The notes: generated by a model not told the origin, from the sequence alone. Shown: positions 1 through 9,241, counted from the stretch's first letter. The stretch: DNA of 64,000 nucleotides from Vibrio ulleungensis (GCF_016900875.1 NZ_JAFEUM010000009.1:1-64000); one strand, 5' to 3'. Numbers and translations: made by a program.

Positions 1-8
1 TTCAATTT
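1..8 (-). rRNA. 5' end of 16S rRNA (first 8 nt, runs off window)
   Basis: Read on the minus strand, the last bases before the window edge are AAATTGAA. Mature gammaproteobacterial 16S rRNA begins with AAATTGAAGAGTTTGATC. Together with the boxA and tandem promoters upstream, this suggests an rRNA operon starts here and continues off the left edge. Only 8 nt are visible, so the identification rests on the leader context. Confidence 0.6.
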
Positions 9-249
9 AAAGTTTTTTGTGACTCAATGAATACTGACTTCAAAACTGTCCTTACTCGAAAGTAAGAAGTAATTTTAAAGCTATTATCGTTCCAACAGAA
101 CGATAATGAATTGACTGTGCCAAACGACTACTATCTATTAAAGAAAGAGCCATTCGTATTGGTCACTCAGTTCATTGAAATCAAGTTGATTCCGAGGAAT
201 CTATTTTGATTATCATCAACGAGTGCCCACACAGATTGATAGGTTTATA

Positions 250-262
250 TTGTTAAAGAGCG
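250..262 (-). promoter_or_regulatory. boxA antitermination site in rRNA leader
   Basis: The minus strand reads GCTCTTTAACAATA, matching the boxA of rrn leaders (TGCTCTTTAACA), where NusB/NusE load the antitermination complex. It lies between promoter P2 and the 16S start. A further leader hairpin (ATCGTTC / GAACGAT arms) is at 84-106. Confidence 0.85.
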
Positions 263-307
263 TTGTCCTTTCGAACGCCACTGAGGTCTCCCTCGAAGTG
301 GACGGCC

Positions 308-335
308 ATTCTAGCGATTTGAGTCTCAGTGTCAA
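308..335 (-). promoter_or_regulatory. rRNA operon promoter P2
   Basis: On the minus strand a consensus TTGACA (-35) is followed after 16 bp by TAGAAT (-10). A GC-rich discriminator (GGCCGTC) follows, as is typical of stringently controlled stable-RNA promoters. Confidence 0.8.
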
Positions 336-445
336 ACACTTTTTTGAATTTATTTTCGAAACCGAATTTAAACTCAAATGACTCAGCCACTTGGCCTACT
401 GATGCGGCTGAAGCGTTGTGCGCTCTACCGTGTTAGTGAGGCGGC

Positions 446-473
446 ATTATAGAGATCCGAATCACATTGGCAA
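446..473 (-). promoter_or_regulatory. rRNA operon promoter P1 with A/T-rich UP element
   Basis: On the minus strand TTGCCA, a 16-bp spacer and a perfect TATAAT are followed by a GC-rich discriminator (GCCGCCTC). Upstream (474-500) is A/T-rich DNA fitting an UP element. P1 lies about 140 bp upstream of P2, the usual tandem rrn arrangement. Confidence 0.85.
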
Positions 474-493
474 GTGTTTTTTGAAGAAAAATG

Positions 494-540
494 CAAAAAA
501 ATGGCTTTCAATGCAGATATTGCATGAAAGCCATTTTTAT
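494..540 (-). terminator. bidirectional terminator between cysH and the rRNA operon
   Basis: Arms ATGGCTTTC...GAAAGCCAT, extended by ATGCA/TGCAT, form a long hairpin with U-runs on both strands. It lies between the end of cysJIH and the rrn promoters, insulating the two units. Confidence 0.85.
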
Positions 541-606
541 TCATATTTTCACTCAGCTTAATACCAAGTTTTCCACTGAGTTATCCACAATTGATGATTT
601 TGAGGA

Positions 607-1383
607 TCAAATACCGGATCCATATTGCTCATTGTCATCCTCATGAAGCCCACATTCACGCTTTAGTCCAAAGAATCGTGTTTCTTCTTCTTTCATGCCT
701 GGTTGCCACTTCTGAGTCGTATGAGTATCACCAATAGACAAATACCCTTCTTCCTTAAGCGGGTGATAAGGAAGATCATGTTGCTCTAGGTAGTTATCTA
801 CATCGTCATTGGTCCAATCTATGATTGGCAGAAACTTAAAGACACCGTTTTGAATGGACAATATAGGAAGCTCTTTTCGAGAGCTAGACTGTTGACGCCT
901 CAAACCCGAAAACCAAGTTGCTACATTTAACTCATCTAAAGCCCGACGCATCGGTTCGACTTTATTGAGTTTATTATAGAGGGCAAGACCTTCAGTCCCC
1001 TCTTCCCACAACTTTCCATATCGCGCTTCTTGCCAAGCCGTGCTGTATTGTGAGCGATACACTTTCAGGTTTAACCCCAAACGCTCTTGCAGCTGGTCTA
1101 TAAACAAATAGGTCTCTGGAAATAGGTATCCAGTATCAGTCAAAATAACTGGGATATCGGGTTTCGCTTGTGTGAGCAAATGAAGCATCACCGCTCCCTG
1201 CACCCCGAAACTGGAGGATACCGCACTGACACCCTCTAGGTTTTCAAACGCCCATCGGATCCGTTCACTAGCAGATAGCTGCTCCAGTTCAACATTCAAT
1301 TGAGCAAGACTGATGCTTTGCATTGTCTTGGTCATCGAGAGCAGCTCTGCTAACTTCGGTTTTGAAGCTACAGAGTTAAGCAT
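607..1383 (-). CDS. cysH: phosphoadenylyl-sulfate (PAPS) reductase CysH
   Basis: Reduces PAPS to sulphite with thioredoxin in assimilatory sulphate reduction (cytoplasm). The protein is 258 aa. It has the SSSFG nucleotide-binding loop near residue 55, the LTDTGYLFPETY block, and the C-terminal ECGLH motif whose Cys (about residue 244) is the catalytic thiol. The reading frame stays open 34 codons further upstream, but the ATG at 1383 is preferred because homologues begin here and it overlaps the cysI stop by 8 nt, implying translational coupling. Last gene of cysJIH, followed by a strong terminator. Confidence 0.97.
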   Translation of the reverse strand: MLNSVASKPKLAELLSMTKTMQSISLAQLNVELEQLSASERIRWAFENLEGVSAVSSSFGVQGAVMLHLLTQAKPDIPVILTDTGYLFPETYLFIDQLQERLGLNLKVYRSQYSTAWQEARYGKLWEEGTEGLALYNKLNKVEPMRRALDELNVATWFSGLRRQQSSSRKELPILSIQNGVFKFLPIIDWTNDDVDNYLEQHDLPYHPLKEEGYLSIGDTHTTQKWQPGMKEEETRFFGLKRECGLHEDDNEQYGSGI

Positions 1384-3097
1384 AGAAATCCCTCTTAGAG
1401 ATGAAGACTTCTTCAATGATGCCCGTACGAATAACGAAATCACCAAAAGCTTCGTTATCTTGTCGGCCAGCAGCCCAAAGGCCAATCATATGATCAAGTT
1501 CTTCTAAAATTTGCTTGTCCGTAATGTTCTCTTTATACATCTTAGGAACACGAGTACCCGCTTTATTACCACCTAGGTGCAAGTTGTAACGCCCAGGTGC
1601 TTTACCTACTAGGCCAACTTCAGCCAACATCGCACGGCCACATCCATTTGGACAACCTGTTATGCGCAAGATGATGCTGTCATCTTTTGGTAACTGATGT
1701 TTCTCTAAAAGCCCTTCTACATCGGTAACAAAACTTGGTAAGAAGCGTTCTGCTTCTGCCATCGCAAGCGGACAAGTTGGAAACGCCACACATGCCATCG
1801 AATTTTTGCGTTGCTCTGAGACTGCGGGGTCCATTAAGCCGTGTTCAATCGCAATTTTTTCGATTTTGGCTTTGTTAGACTTAGATACGCCCGCAACAAT
1901 CAAGTTTTGGTTGGCTGTCATGCGAAAATCCCCTTTGTGGATTTTAGCGATTTCAGCAACACCCGTTTTAAGTGGCTTGTCTGGGAAGTCGAGTATCCGG
2001 CCGTTCTCTATAAAGAGAGCGAGATGATGCTTACCATCAATACCTTCCACCCAACCAATGCGATCGCCTCGCTCGTTAAATTCGTAAGGCTTACTTTCAG
2101 CAAACTCAATTCCTGCGCGTTTCTCGACTTCTGCTTTAAAGACATCAATACCGACACGATCTAAGGTGTACTTAGTTTTTGCGTTTTTACGATTTGAACG
2201 ATTACCCCAATCTCGCTGGGTTGTGACTACTGCTGCAGCAATATCGAGCGTTTTTTCTAGTGGAATAAAACCAAAGTCGTCCGCGCGTCTTGGGTATGTA
2301 GAAGTGTCACCATGGGTCATGGCAAGACCACCACCCACTAACACGTTAAAGCCAATCAACTTCCCGTCTTTAGCAATTGCGACAAAGTTTAGATCGTTTG
2401 CATGCACATCCACATCATTTTGCGGAGGAATAACAACCGTCGTCTTAAACTTACGCGGTAAATAGTTGTTCCCTAGAATAGGTTCTTCAAACTCGGTCGT
2501 TTCAACTTTCTCACCGTCTAACCAGATCTCTGCGTAGGCTTGTGTCTTCGGCAGCAAGTGTTCACTGATTTTTGTTGCCCACTCATAAGCTTCCTTATGA
2601 AGCTCTGACTCTACAGGGTTAGTCGTACACAACACGTTTCGGTTTACATCACCTGCCGTTGCAATCGAATCAATACCGATACTGTTCAGGGTTTGGTGCA
2701 TCAACTTAATGTTCGGCTTTAAAACACCATGAAACTGAAAAGTCTGGCGTGTGGTCAGACGGATACTGCCGTACAGGCTGCTTTCCGTGGCAAACTTATC
2801 AATCGCCAACCACTGTTTAGGCGTTATGACTCCACCAGGCATACGAGCACGTAGCATCACATTGTGAAGAGGCTCCAATTTTTGCTTGGTTCGTTCATTT
2901 CTAATATCACGGTCATCTTGCTGATACATACCGTGAAAACGGATCAGCTGGAAATTATCGGCAGTAAACCCACCGGTGATACGATCTTGAAGATCATTTT
3001 CGATCGTTCCACGTAAGAAATTACTTTGACCTTTAAGGCGCTCGTTATCGGACAATGGCCCCAATACTTCACCTAATACTTCTTGTTGCTGGCTCAT
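1376..3097 (-). CDS. cysI: sulfite reductase [NADPH] hemoprotein beta-component CysI
   Basis: Haemoprotein subunit that reduces sulphite to sulphide using electrons from CysJ. It is 573 aa, the normal length. The siroheme/4Fe-4S cysteine motifs are visible in the C-terminal third: AFPTCPLAMAEAERF and TGCPNGCGR. Its ATG overlaps the cysJ stop by one base (TAATG), and its stop overlaps the cysH start, so the three proteins are made from a tightly coupled operon. Confidence 0.98.
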   Translation of the reverse strand: MSQQQEVLGEVLGPLSDNERLKGQSNFLRGTIENDLQDRITGGFTADNFQLIRFHGMYQQDDRDIRNERTKQKLEPLHNVMLRARMPGGVITPKQWLAIDKFATESSLYGSIRLTTRQTFQFHGVLKPNIKLMHQTLNSIGIDSIATAGDVNRNVLCTTNPVESELHKEAYEWATKISEHLLPKTQAYAEIWLDGEKVETTEFEEPILGNNYLPRKFKTTVVIPPQNDVDVHANDLNFVAIAKDGKLIGFNVLVGGGLAMTHGDTSTYPRRADDFGFIPLEKTLDIAAAVVTTQRDWGNRSNRKNAKTKYTLDRVGIDVFKAEVEKRAGIEFAESKPYEFNERGDRIGWVEGIDGKHHLALFIENGRILDFPDKPLKTGVAEIAKIHKGDFRMTANQNLIVAGVSKSNKAKIEKIAIEHGLMDPAVSEQRKNSMACVAFPTCPLAMAEAERFLPSFVTDVEGLLEKHQLPKDDSIILRITGCPNGCGRAMLAEVGLVGKAPGRYNLHLGGNKAGTRVPKMYKENITDKQILEELDHMIGLWAAGRQDNEAFGDFVIRTGIIEEVFISKRDFYA

Positions 3098-4950
3098 TAG
3101 TACACATCCCTTTGATAACGTTTTTGTTTGCGAAGATCATTAATAAACTGTTCGGCTTGTTCGTCGTTGAGTCCACCTTCAGACGCGGCAATATCGATTA
3201 GTGCTTGGTGAACATCTTTAGCCATTCTTGTTGCGTCTCCACAAACGTATACATAGGCACCTTGCTGCAACCACTCCCACACTTGCTGAGCGTTCTCACG
3301 CAGGCGATCTTGCACATAGATTTTTTCTGCCTGATCTCGGCTAAAGGCTAAATCCAACTTCGACACGACACCAGATTTGAGGAATTTTTGCCATTCCACC
3401 TGATACAAAAAATCTTGAGTAAAGGTACGGTCACCAAAGAACAGCCAGTTTTTACCTTCCGCATCGCGGTTCTCGCGCTCTTGAACAAAACTGCGGAAAG
3501 GAGCAATACCGGTTCCTGGGCCGACCATAATCACAGGTGCTGAATCATCTGCTGGTAGCTTAAAGTTATTGTTGTGCTCAATGAACACTTTAACTGAATC
3601 GCCTTCTTCGAGTCGCTGCGCTAAAAATCCAGACGCTCCACCAACACGTGACTCGTCACCTTGTTGATATTCGACGACGCCTACAGTTAGGTGTACTTCA
3701 TCTTCCACTTCTAACTGACTTGATGCGATGGAATACAGACGAGGCGTTAATTTACGTAACAGGCCAATTAGCTCAGTGGCTGATAGCTTGGTTTTCTTCT
3801 CACTCAACACATCAACAATCTGAGTATTTGAGGAATAATCTCGAAGTTTGTCTTTGTCTGCCACAAGCTTTTGAAGTTTTTTACTGCCAGAGAGCTCTGC
3901 GAACTTGGTGACCAATTGTGGGTTTGAAGAGGTAATTTCAAATTTACTCACAAGCGCACTATGAACCGATAAGCTTTCACCGTCCACTTCCACACTTTCT
4001 GCTCCAGAAAGAGAGACTTTTGAGAGTATCGACTTGGCTAGATCACTGCTGTTTTCAAACCAAACGCCCAATGCATCACCAGGTTGATAGGTCAGGCCTG
4101 AGCCTTCTAAATCAATTTCGATATGACGGACATCTTTACCAGAATCACGACCGGTAATTTTCTGATTAGTTAGCAAAGAAGCCGTATAAGGATTTTGCTT
4201 CGAGTAAATTGATGTCGTGGCAGCTTGTCCTACAGGTAACTGTACGATGTCAGCTTGCACGTCACTGGATAGCTCATCATTCACCTTAACCAAGGCTTGG
4301 TTAGACCAATCTTTGACAGCATCTTCGTAGTCAACATCACAATCAATTCGATCGATAAATGACGTTGCACCCAATTTAGTTAAGTACTCGTCAAAGTCTT
4401 TACCTGTTTGGCAGAAGAACTCGTAACTTGAATCCCCTAGTGCAACAACACCAAATTTTAGATTGGGTAGCTTAGGGGCTTTTTTCGATTGCAAGAACTC
4501 GTGCAACTCAATGGCGTTGTCAGGTGCTTCACCTTCACCGTTAGTTGATGCAACGATAATGACGTGTGTCTCTTTAGCAAGGTTCTTGCCCTTGTAGTCG
4601 CTAGCATCAAACAGCTCAACTTTTATACCTTGCGCCTTTGCTTGATGCTCTAGCGCTTCAGCAACACCCTTGGCGTTTCCAGTTTGAGATGCAAAAATAA
4701 TGGTCAGCTTACCTGCAGGTGCAGGCGCGGCAGCTGCAACGGCAGCAGCAACTGGAGTTGGTTCGGCGACACCTCGTGCTAATGGAGTAACTTGAGCTTG
4801 GCTCAATCCCCAAAAGTATCCGCTGACCCACGCCAGCTGTTGAGGTGACAGCTCGGAAACCGTTTGTTGTAAATTGCCCAGTTGGTTATCACTGAGTGGA
4901 CTTGCTAGCGCTGGCGCTTCAAGTTGATTGGTTGTTCCGTTAGAAGACAT
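3097..4950 (-). CDS. cysJ: sulfite reductase [NADPH] flavoprotein alpha-component CysJ
   Basis: Passes electrons from NADPH through FAD and FMN to CysI. The 617-aa protein has an Ala/Pro-rich linker near residue 70, a flavodoxin domain (ASQTGNAKG..., about residues 80-220), and a ferredoxin-reductase-like FAD/NADPH module with RLYSIASS, GPGTGIAPFR and the C-terminal RYQRDVY. Start supported by AAGGAT upstream. First gene of the operon; the promoter must lie within 4951-5060. CysB control is expected from the family, but no site was confirmed. Confidence 0.97.
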   Translation of the reverse strand: MSSNGTTNQLEAPALASPLSDNQLGNLQQTVSELSPQQLAWVSGYFWGLSQAQVTPLARGVAEPTPVAAAVAAAAPAPAGKLTIIFASQTGNAKGVAEALEHQAKAQGIKVELFDASDYKGKNLAKETHVIIVASTNGEGEAPDNAIELHEFLQSKKAPKLPNLKFGVVALGDSSYEFFCQTGKDFDEYLTKLGATSFIDRIDCDVDYEDAVKDWSNQALVKVNDELSSDVQADIVQLPVGQAATTSIYSKQNPYTASLLTNQKITGRDSGKDVRHIEIDLEGSGLTYQPGDALGVWFENSSDLAKSILSKVSLSGAESVEVDGESLSVHSALVSKFEITSSNPQLVTKFAELSGSKKLQKLVADKDKLRDYSSNTQIVDVLSEKKTKLSATELIGLLRKLTPRLYSIASSQLEVEDEVHLTVGVVEYQQGDESRVGGASGFLAQRLEEGDSVKVFIEHNNNFKLPADDSAPVIMVGPGTGIAPFRSFVQERENRDAEGKNWLFFGDRTFTQDFLYQVEWQKFLKSGVVSKLDLAFSRDQAEKIYVQDRLRENAQQVWEWLQQGAYVYVCGDATRMAKDVHQALIDIAASEGGLNDEQAEQFINDLRKQKRYQRDVY

Positions 4951-5060
4951 GTCACGACATCCTTATACATTGCGTGACGATAGATTAACCAACCCAGCTA
5001 ATAACAATAAAGAATAGAAGTGAATGTTTTATAACTATTCGTTTCTAAAACCGATCTTTG

Positions 5061-5291
5061 TTACTCATTTTCAACCCTAACATGTTGAAAACCCACAGCC
5101 ATTGCGAGTTTTGACGCACTGTCCAAATCGACGTAACTGCACTCCTCTCCGTGATTATCGGTGAGATGAACAAAGCCTCCATGTACATGACGAAACTCGA
5201 CAAGCCATTGCCCCTCGGTGCTTGAAGGCTCAATAATGGCTTCCACCAACTGACTGTGGCGATATAAATTTCGCAATTCGTTTATAGTCAT
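5061..5291 (-). CDS. small conserved-looking hypothetical protein
   Basis: A 76-aa acidic protein (MTINELRNLYRHSQLVEA...) with no signal peptide or membrane segment. The pattern WLVEFRH.HGGFVHLTDN.GE...Y.DLD.A resembles a small beta-rich domain also found in some plasmid-borne proteins, but I do not recognise a function. GAAGAG upstream serves as ribosome binding site. It lies alone between cysJ and a terminator. Confidence 0.6.
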   Translation of the reverse strand: MTINELRNLYRHSQLVEAIIEPSSTEGQWLVEFRHVHGGFVHLTDNHGEECSYVDLDSASKLAMAVGFQHVRVENE

Positions 5292-5346
5292 AATGATGCT
5301 CTTCCCTGCTATAAATTAAGCATGGTAGAAAATCTCGAATTTGCAC

Positions 5347-5375
5347 ATAAAAAAAACCGCCCCAGATGGGACGGC
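5347..5375 (-). terminator. terminator downstream of the outer-membrane protein gene
   Basis: On the minus strand CCGTCCCA and GGGGCGG arms enclose a short loop and are followed by eight U. It ends the unit whose stop codon is at 5404. Confidence 0.8.
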
Positions 5376-5403
5376 TCATAGAATTCCAATGCTTGAGGCA
5401 TAG

Positions 5404-6057
5404 TTAGAACTTAATTGACGCACCTGCATACCAACCATGTGCAAAGCCATAGGGCTTTTCGCCAAAGTCTTTTAACACATAATCCAGCACTCGATATCCA
5501 CCACGTAATCCAAGGCTTACTCTGTCGAGAGGAATATCATAATGCGCCCCTACTGTTAGGTCGGTGCTTTTCATACTGCTGGTGTCGGCAAAATCAAACT
5601 CTGAGATGAAGTGCAAATTGGTACTTGGAACGCGCACTCCCATGGCCGCAAACCAACTGAACACAGTATCGTCAAAGTCACCCTTGCTAGAGTCGCTGTA
5701 CTCAAAATAACTGTTTGCGTAGTTTGACAGAGTGAAACCCGCATCGAACAACAAGTTTTCGGTGCGAAGTGGACGCCAATAAAACGTAAAGTCCGTCTTA
5801 TCGTGTTTTAGTTTTGCAGTATCTATACCCGTGTAGCGCAAGCGAAAGTTTGGTACGTAGGCAATATCGTGTTCAATATCGGCATAAAAAGAAGGCAAGG
5901 TATCATCTTCATCTCTAACGTCGTTAATTTTCGTGCTTGCCCATATAGCATCAGCGGCAAGTTCTACGCTCCATGATTTCTGTTGTTCGGCAAAACTATT
6001 GAAGCTGCATAATGTTAGGGTGACTAACAGTGCGCTACCGGTAGACCAGTACTTCAT
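5404..6057 (-). CDS. outer-membrane beta-barrel protein (OMP_w_GlyGly / TIGR04219 type)
   Basis: 217 aa from the Met at 6057. That start gives a clean signal peptide (MKYWSTGSALLVTLTLCSF..., cleavage near FA-EQ). The frame is open 18 codons further upstream, but those codons would spoil the signal. Alternating hydrophobic strands, a GGYRVLDY segment and a terminal aromatic (ASIKF) indicate a small beta-barrel porin-like protein inserted by the BAM complex. Homologues are common in vibrios and shewanellas; no substrate is known to me. Monocistronic. Confidence 0.8.
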   Translation of the reverse strand: MKYWSTGSALLVTLTLCSFNSFAEQQKSWSVELAADAIWASTKINDVRDEDDTLPSFYADIEHDIAYVPNFRLRYTGIDTAKLKHDKTDFTFYWRPLRTENLLFDAGFTLSNYANSYFEYSDSSKGDFDDTVFSWFAAMGVRVPSTNLHFISEFDFADTSSMKSTDLTVGAHYDIPLDRVSLGLRGGYRVLDYVLKDFGEKPYGFAHGWYAGASIKF

Positions 6058-6153
6058 CGAAAACTCCGTGTAATGAGTGATAGGTTGCATGCGTTCTTTA
6101 AATAGTAACACATTTCCCTATCACATCATCTGCGAAGGTGAGACATCTCACTG

Positions 6154-6363
6154 TTATCGTGGACAATACACATAGTTTTTAAAAAACCAGTAACCCACAC
6201 CAATAACAATTAACCAAGGCAATAGTTTAAAGACTAGCCCCACCATCCCGAATAAGAAAAATATCGCTAGGCTTATTCCAAAGGCCGCAAACACCGTCAT
6301 GGCAGTTAAACCGGTGAACATCAACGCGCCAACAAATACCATAAGAAAAAGAAATTCAAACAT
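6154..6363 (-). CDS. pspG: envelope stress response membrane protein PspG
   Basis: Small inner-membrane protein of the phage-shock response, 69 aa, almost wholly hydrophobic with two or three membrane segments. The block LVFKLLPWLIVIGVGYWF aligns with PspG of E. coli. Start at 6363 is fixed by GGAGGAAAGC just upstream. As in E. coli, it sits beside dusA and is transcribed separately from a sigma-54 promoter, which implies PspF control. Confidence 0.88.
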   Translation of the reverse strand: MFEFLFLMVFVGALMFTGLTAMTVFAAFGISLAIFFLFGMVGLVFKLLPWLIVIGVGYWFFKNYVYCPR

Positions 6364-6410
6364 GCTTTCCTCCATATTGAGTTTGTTGTTCTAGTTTCTG
6401 AATAGAGGTA

Positions 6411-6428
6411 TTGCACGAAGCCTGCCAA
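6411..6428 (-). promoter_or_regulatory. sigma-54 promoter of pspG
   Basis: The minus strand reads TTGGCAGGCTTCGTGCAA: the invariant GG (-24) and GC (-12) with exactly 10 bp between them. It lies about 50 bp upstream of the pspG start. PspF-dependent activation is inferred from the gene. Confidence 0.85.
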
Positions 6429-6467
6429 GATCTTAAAAACACATAAGTCATTGAATTAAAAATAAAA

Positions 6468-6502
6468 GAGCCCAGAAAGCTAAAGGTTAGCATTCTGGGC
6501 TC
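6468..6502 (-). terminator. dusA terminator
   Basis: A 10-bp stem GAGCCCAGAA / TTCTGGGCTC with an inner GCTA/TAGC extension. On the minus strand it is followed by TTTTATTTTT, 40 bp after the dusA stop. Confidence 0.88.
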
Positions 6503-6541
6503 ATAAATAGTCGAGCAAAATTTACCACCTAGTGGTGAAAA

Positions 6542-7582
6542 TCACACATCCAGTTCCGCGGGGATTTTGGCCAGTGCAGCTTGCACCACTTCTAAACCCG
6601 ACCCTTTCTTGTGCGCGTTTTCACTAATGTAGCGTCGCCATTGTCTCGCTCCTGGCATATTTTGAAATAAACCTAACATATGTCGTGTGATATGCCCTAA
6701 ATAGGAACCATTTGCCAGCTGCTGCTCTATGTATGGGTACATCTCTTCAACGACTTGCTTACGCTTTTTAATTGGCGCCTCTAGTCCAAAGATACGCTGG
6801 TCAACATCGGCCAAAATATACGGATTCTGATACGCTTCACGGCCAACCATCACTCCATCCAAATGTTGTAAATGCTCTAGCGATTCATCCAGTGACTTAA
6901 TGCCACCATTAAGAGCAATAGTAAGCTCAGGGAAGTCTTGCTTAAGTTGATAAGCCCTTGGGTAGTCCAGCGGCGGGATTTCGCGATTTTCTTTTGGGCT
7001 CAATCCACTTAACCAGGCTTTGCGCGCGTGAATAGTAAACTGATCGCAGCCACTTCTTTCGCTAACAAGCTGAATAAAGTGAGTGAGAAACTCATAGCTG
7101 TCGTGGTCATCGATGCCAATACGAGTTTTCACGGTAACAGGAATATCCACTTCGGCTTTCATTGCCGAGACACAATCTGCAACCAACTCGGGCTCACCCA
7201 TTAAGATTGCGCCAAACTTTCCATTTTGAACGCGATCAGACGGACAACCAACATTGAGATTTATTTCGTCATAGCCACGCTCTTGCGCTAGCTTGGCACA
7301 GGTCGCCAAATCTTGTGGATTCGAGCCACCTAATTGAAGCGTTATGGGATGCTCTGGTTCACTGAACTTAAGAAAGTCACCTTTACCATGGATGATCGCT
7401 CCGGTAGTGACCATCTCGGTGTACAGCAAAGTTTGCGAGCTCAGCAGTCGATGGAAGTAGCGACAATGTCTATCCGTCCAATCGAGCATGGGTGCGACAC
7501 TAAAACGGTGGTGAAGATACTTATCTGAATTCAGAATAATGTTGTTTGCCGATTGTGAAGGCATCATCGTTTGTTGTGTCAT
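6542..7582 (-). CDS. dusA: tRNA-dihydrouridine(20/20a) synthase DusA
   Basis: FMN-dependent enzyme that reduces U20/U20a in the D-loop of tRNA. 346 aa. Diagnostic blocks are SVAPMLDWTDRHCRYF, YTEMVTTGAI, LQLGGSNP, INLNVGCPSDRVQNG (catalytic Cys) and TIHARKAWLSGLSPKENR. The first ~25 residues are variable, so the exact start is less certain. pspG lies downstream, as in enterobacteria. Confidence 0.96.
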   Translation of the reverse strand: MTQQTMMPSQSANNIILNSDKYLHHRFSVAPMLDWTDRHCRYFHRLLSSQTLLYTEMVTTGAIIHGKGDFLKFSEPEHPITLQLGGSNPQDLATCAKLAQERGYDEINLNVGCPSDRVQNGKFGAILMGEPELVADCVSAMKAEVDIPVTVKTRIGIDDHDSYEFLTHFIQLVSERSGCDQFTIHARKAWLSGLSPKENREIPPLDYPRAYQLKQDFPELTIALNGGIKSLDESLEHLQHLDGVMVGREAYQNPYILADVDQRIFGLEAPIKKRKQVVEEMYPYIEQQLANGSYLGHITRHMLGLFQNMPGARQWRRYISENAHKKGSGLEVVQAALAKIPAELDV

Positions 7583-7697
7583 AGACCCGAACCCTTAATT
7601 TGCTAACTTGGTGTTCATCATCCACAGGTGCAGATGATGAATTTTCCGAGCGCGCATACTACACCTCTAGCGTGAGATATACAAAACTTCTGCTAGG

Positions 7698-8819
7698 TTA
7701 AGAATGCGCTGCGGGGCGTAAGTTAGCACTCATTTTTTGAATATAGACTCGAATCATTAATCCACCCAATAACACGGCAGAACCTATCGTCAGCCATGCA
7801 GGCAATAACTCTTCATGCAGCTGTGATATCGATACCACGCTGAATCCAAACTGAGCGACTAAATAGTCTGTTAAAAATCCAAAGACTAACGCTGTGCCGA
7901 TCACCCCTATTAGGTAAGCCCATAACGCTCTCTTGCCTAACTCCTTACGCACTACTCCAATGGTCGCAATATTGGTTGCGGGGCCAGCTAACATGAACAC
8001 CAGTACAGCGCCTGGGCTAATGCCCGACATTAATAAACCAGCGGCTATGGGGGTGGATGCCGTCGCACAGATATACATAGGAATACTGATCAGCACCATA
8101 AGCAGCATGCTCCAAATTGAGCCGCCCCATTGGGCTAAATAATCGGTTTCAACATAGGTTTGAATTAGGGCAGCAAAAAAGAGCCCTATCAGCAACCAAG
8201 TTGCAATATCTTTGACTAGATCAGTCGCCGCAAATTTTAACCCTCTTGAGAGCTTTTGCAGTGCGGTAAGTTTGGCTGGTGTTGATTGGCTGCTGCAGCA
8301 TGAACTGGTTGCTTTTGCTTGCTGAGGAACTGAAACATCTTTTGTGTTTTTGCTGCTGCAACAACTGCTTTTGGCTGAACTTGAACATGTAGAGGCCTGC
8401 TGTTGTTTTATTTGCTGGCGCTGCTCGTCTTTGCCAACCAGTAGACCGGCCACAATGGCACTCGATATTGCCGCTATTGGCCTGATGATGGCCATAAAGG
8501 GCCCCATTAATGCGTACGAGACTGAAACTGAATCGATGCCGGTCTCTGGTGTTGCAACCAGAAACGACGTCGTTGCACTCTTAGAAGCACCACTTCGTCT
8601 CAATCCCATAGCCGCGGGAATCACGCCGCACGAACACAGCGGCAGTGGCGCGCCAATAAATGCGGCTTTTATTGTGGTCCCGGCACCCTTCCCACCCAAG
8701 TGACGCGTCAATAGATCCGTTGGGATCCACTCTTTTAACAGTCCAGCGATCACCAAACCCAATAGCATCCATGGCGCTGCTTCTAAAAAGAGATCGAAAA
8801 AGTGATTTAAAAAGCTCAT
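7698..8819 (-). CDS. SO_0444-family Cu/Zn efflux permease (DUF318/YraQ-ArsP superfamily)
   Basis: 373-aa polytopic membrane protein with two sets of transmembrane helices, GAPLPLCSCGVIPAA in the first half and TASTPIAAGLL...GPATNIATIG in the second. A cytoplasmic linker (about residues 135-180) holds paired cysteines (CSSSAKSSCCSS, SSCCSSQS) that look like a soft-metal binding patch. The ATG overlaps the zntR-like stop by 4 nt (ATGA), so regulator and transporter are co-translated. Metal export is inferred from family and partner. Confidence 0.85.
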   Translation of the reverse strand: MSFLNHFFDLFLEAAPWMLLGLVIAGLLKEWIPTDLLTRHLGGKGAGTTIKAAFIGAPLPLCSCGVIPAAMGLRRSGASKSATTSFLVATPETGIDSVSVSYALMGPFMAIIRPIAAISSAIVAGLLVGKDEQRQQIKQQQASTCSSSAKSSCCSSKNTKDVSVPQQAKATSSCCSSQSTPAKLTALQKLSRGLKFAATDLVKDIATWLLIGLFFAALIQTYVETDYLAQWGGSIWSMLLMVLISIPMYICATASTPIAAGLLMSGISPGAVLVFMLAGPATNIATIGVVRKELGKRALWAYLIGVIGTALVFGFLTDYLVAQFGFSVVSISQLHEELLPAWLTIGSAVLLGGLMIRVYIQKMSANLRPAAHS

Positions 8820-9241
8820 AGTGTCACTCCTTTATCTACGCCGTTTAATGCTTCGAGTATGGAACAGTGCGTCGCAGGCTCTTCTCCGCCACAACACGAA
8901 TCACCGAGCAGCTCCAGTGAGTGCTTAAAGCGCGTCAGTTCCTGAATGCGCTCTTCCACGTCCTTTTTTTTACTGTCCACTATCGCCTTAGTCTCAGAGC
9001 AGTGATGGTTTTGTCTGTCTACCTGAATCTCAAGCAGATCCGCTATTTCTTGCAGCGAAAAACCTACGCGTTTGGCTCGAATGATAAACGCCAGTTTCTC
9101 ACTGTCAGATTCTGTGTAACTGCGATAACCGCTTTCTGAGCGCTGACTTGCGCGCAACAGCCCATTCTTTTCGTAAAACCGTAATGTATCTGCTTTGATA
9201 GCATGACGCTTGGCAAGCTCACCTATTTTCAACATCATCAT
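8816..9241 (-). CDS. zntR: MerR-family Zn(II)-responsive regulator ZntR
   Basis: 141 aa. N-terminal MerR winged helix (KIGELAKRHAIKADTLRFYE), a coiled-coil dimer helix, and a C-terminal metal loop CCGGEEPATHCSILEAL that matches ZntR (CCxxxxxxxxCSILEAL). The start is one of three consecutive ATGs behind GAGGGA. MerR regulators activate their own promoters by untwisting an over-long spacer, and such a promoter lies just upstream. Target is the coupled permease. Zn versus Cd/Pb specificity is not certain. Confidence 0.88.
   Translation of the reverse strand: MMMLKIGELAKRHAIKADTLRFYEKNGLLRASQRSESGYRSYTESDSEKLAFIIRAKRVGFSLQEIADLLEIQVDRQNHHCSETKAIVDSKKKDVEERIQELTRFKHSLELLGDSCCGGEEPATHCSILEALNGVDKGVTL

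Noticed and set aside
607..1485. Upstream start for cysH at 1485
   Set aside because: It would add 34 residues unlike any CysH and overlap cysI by 110 bp; the ATG at 1383 fits homologues and operon coupling.
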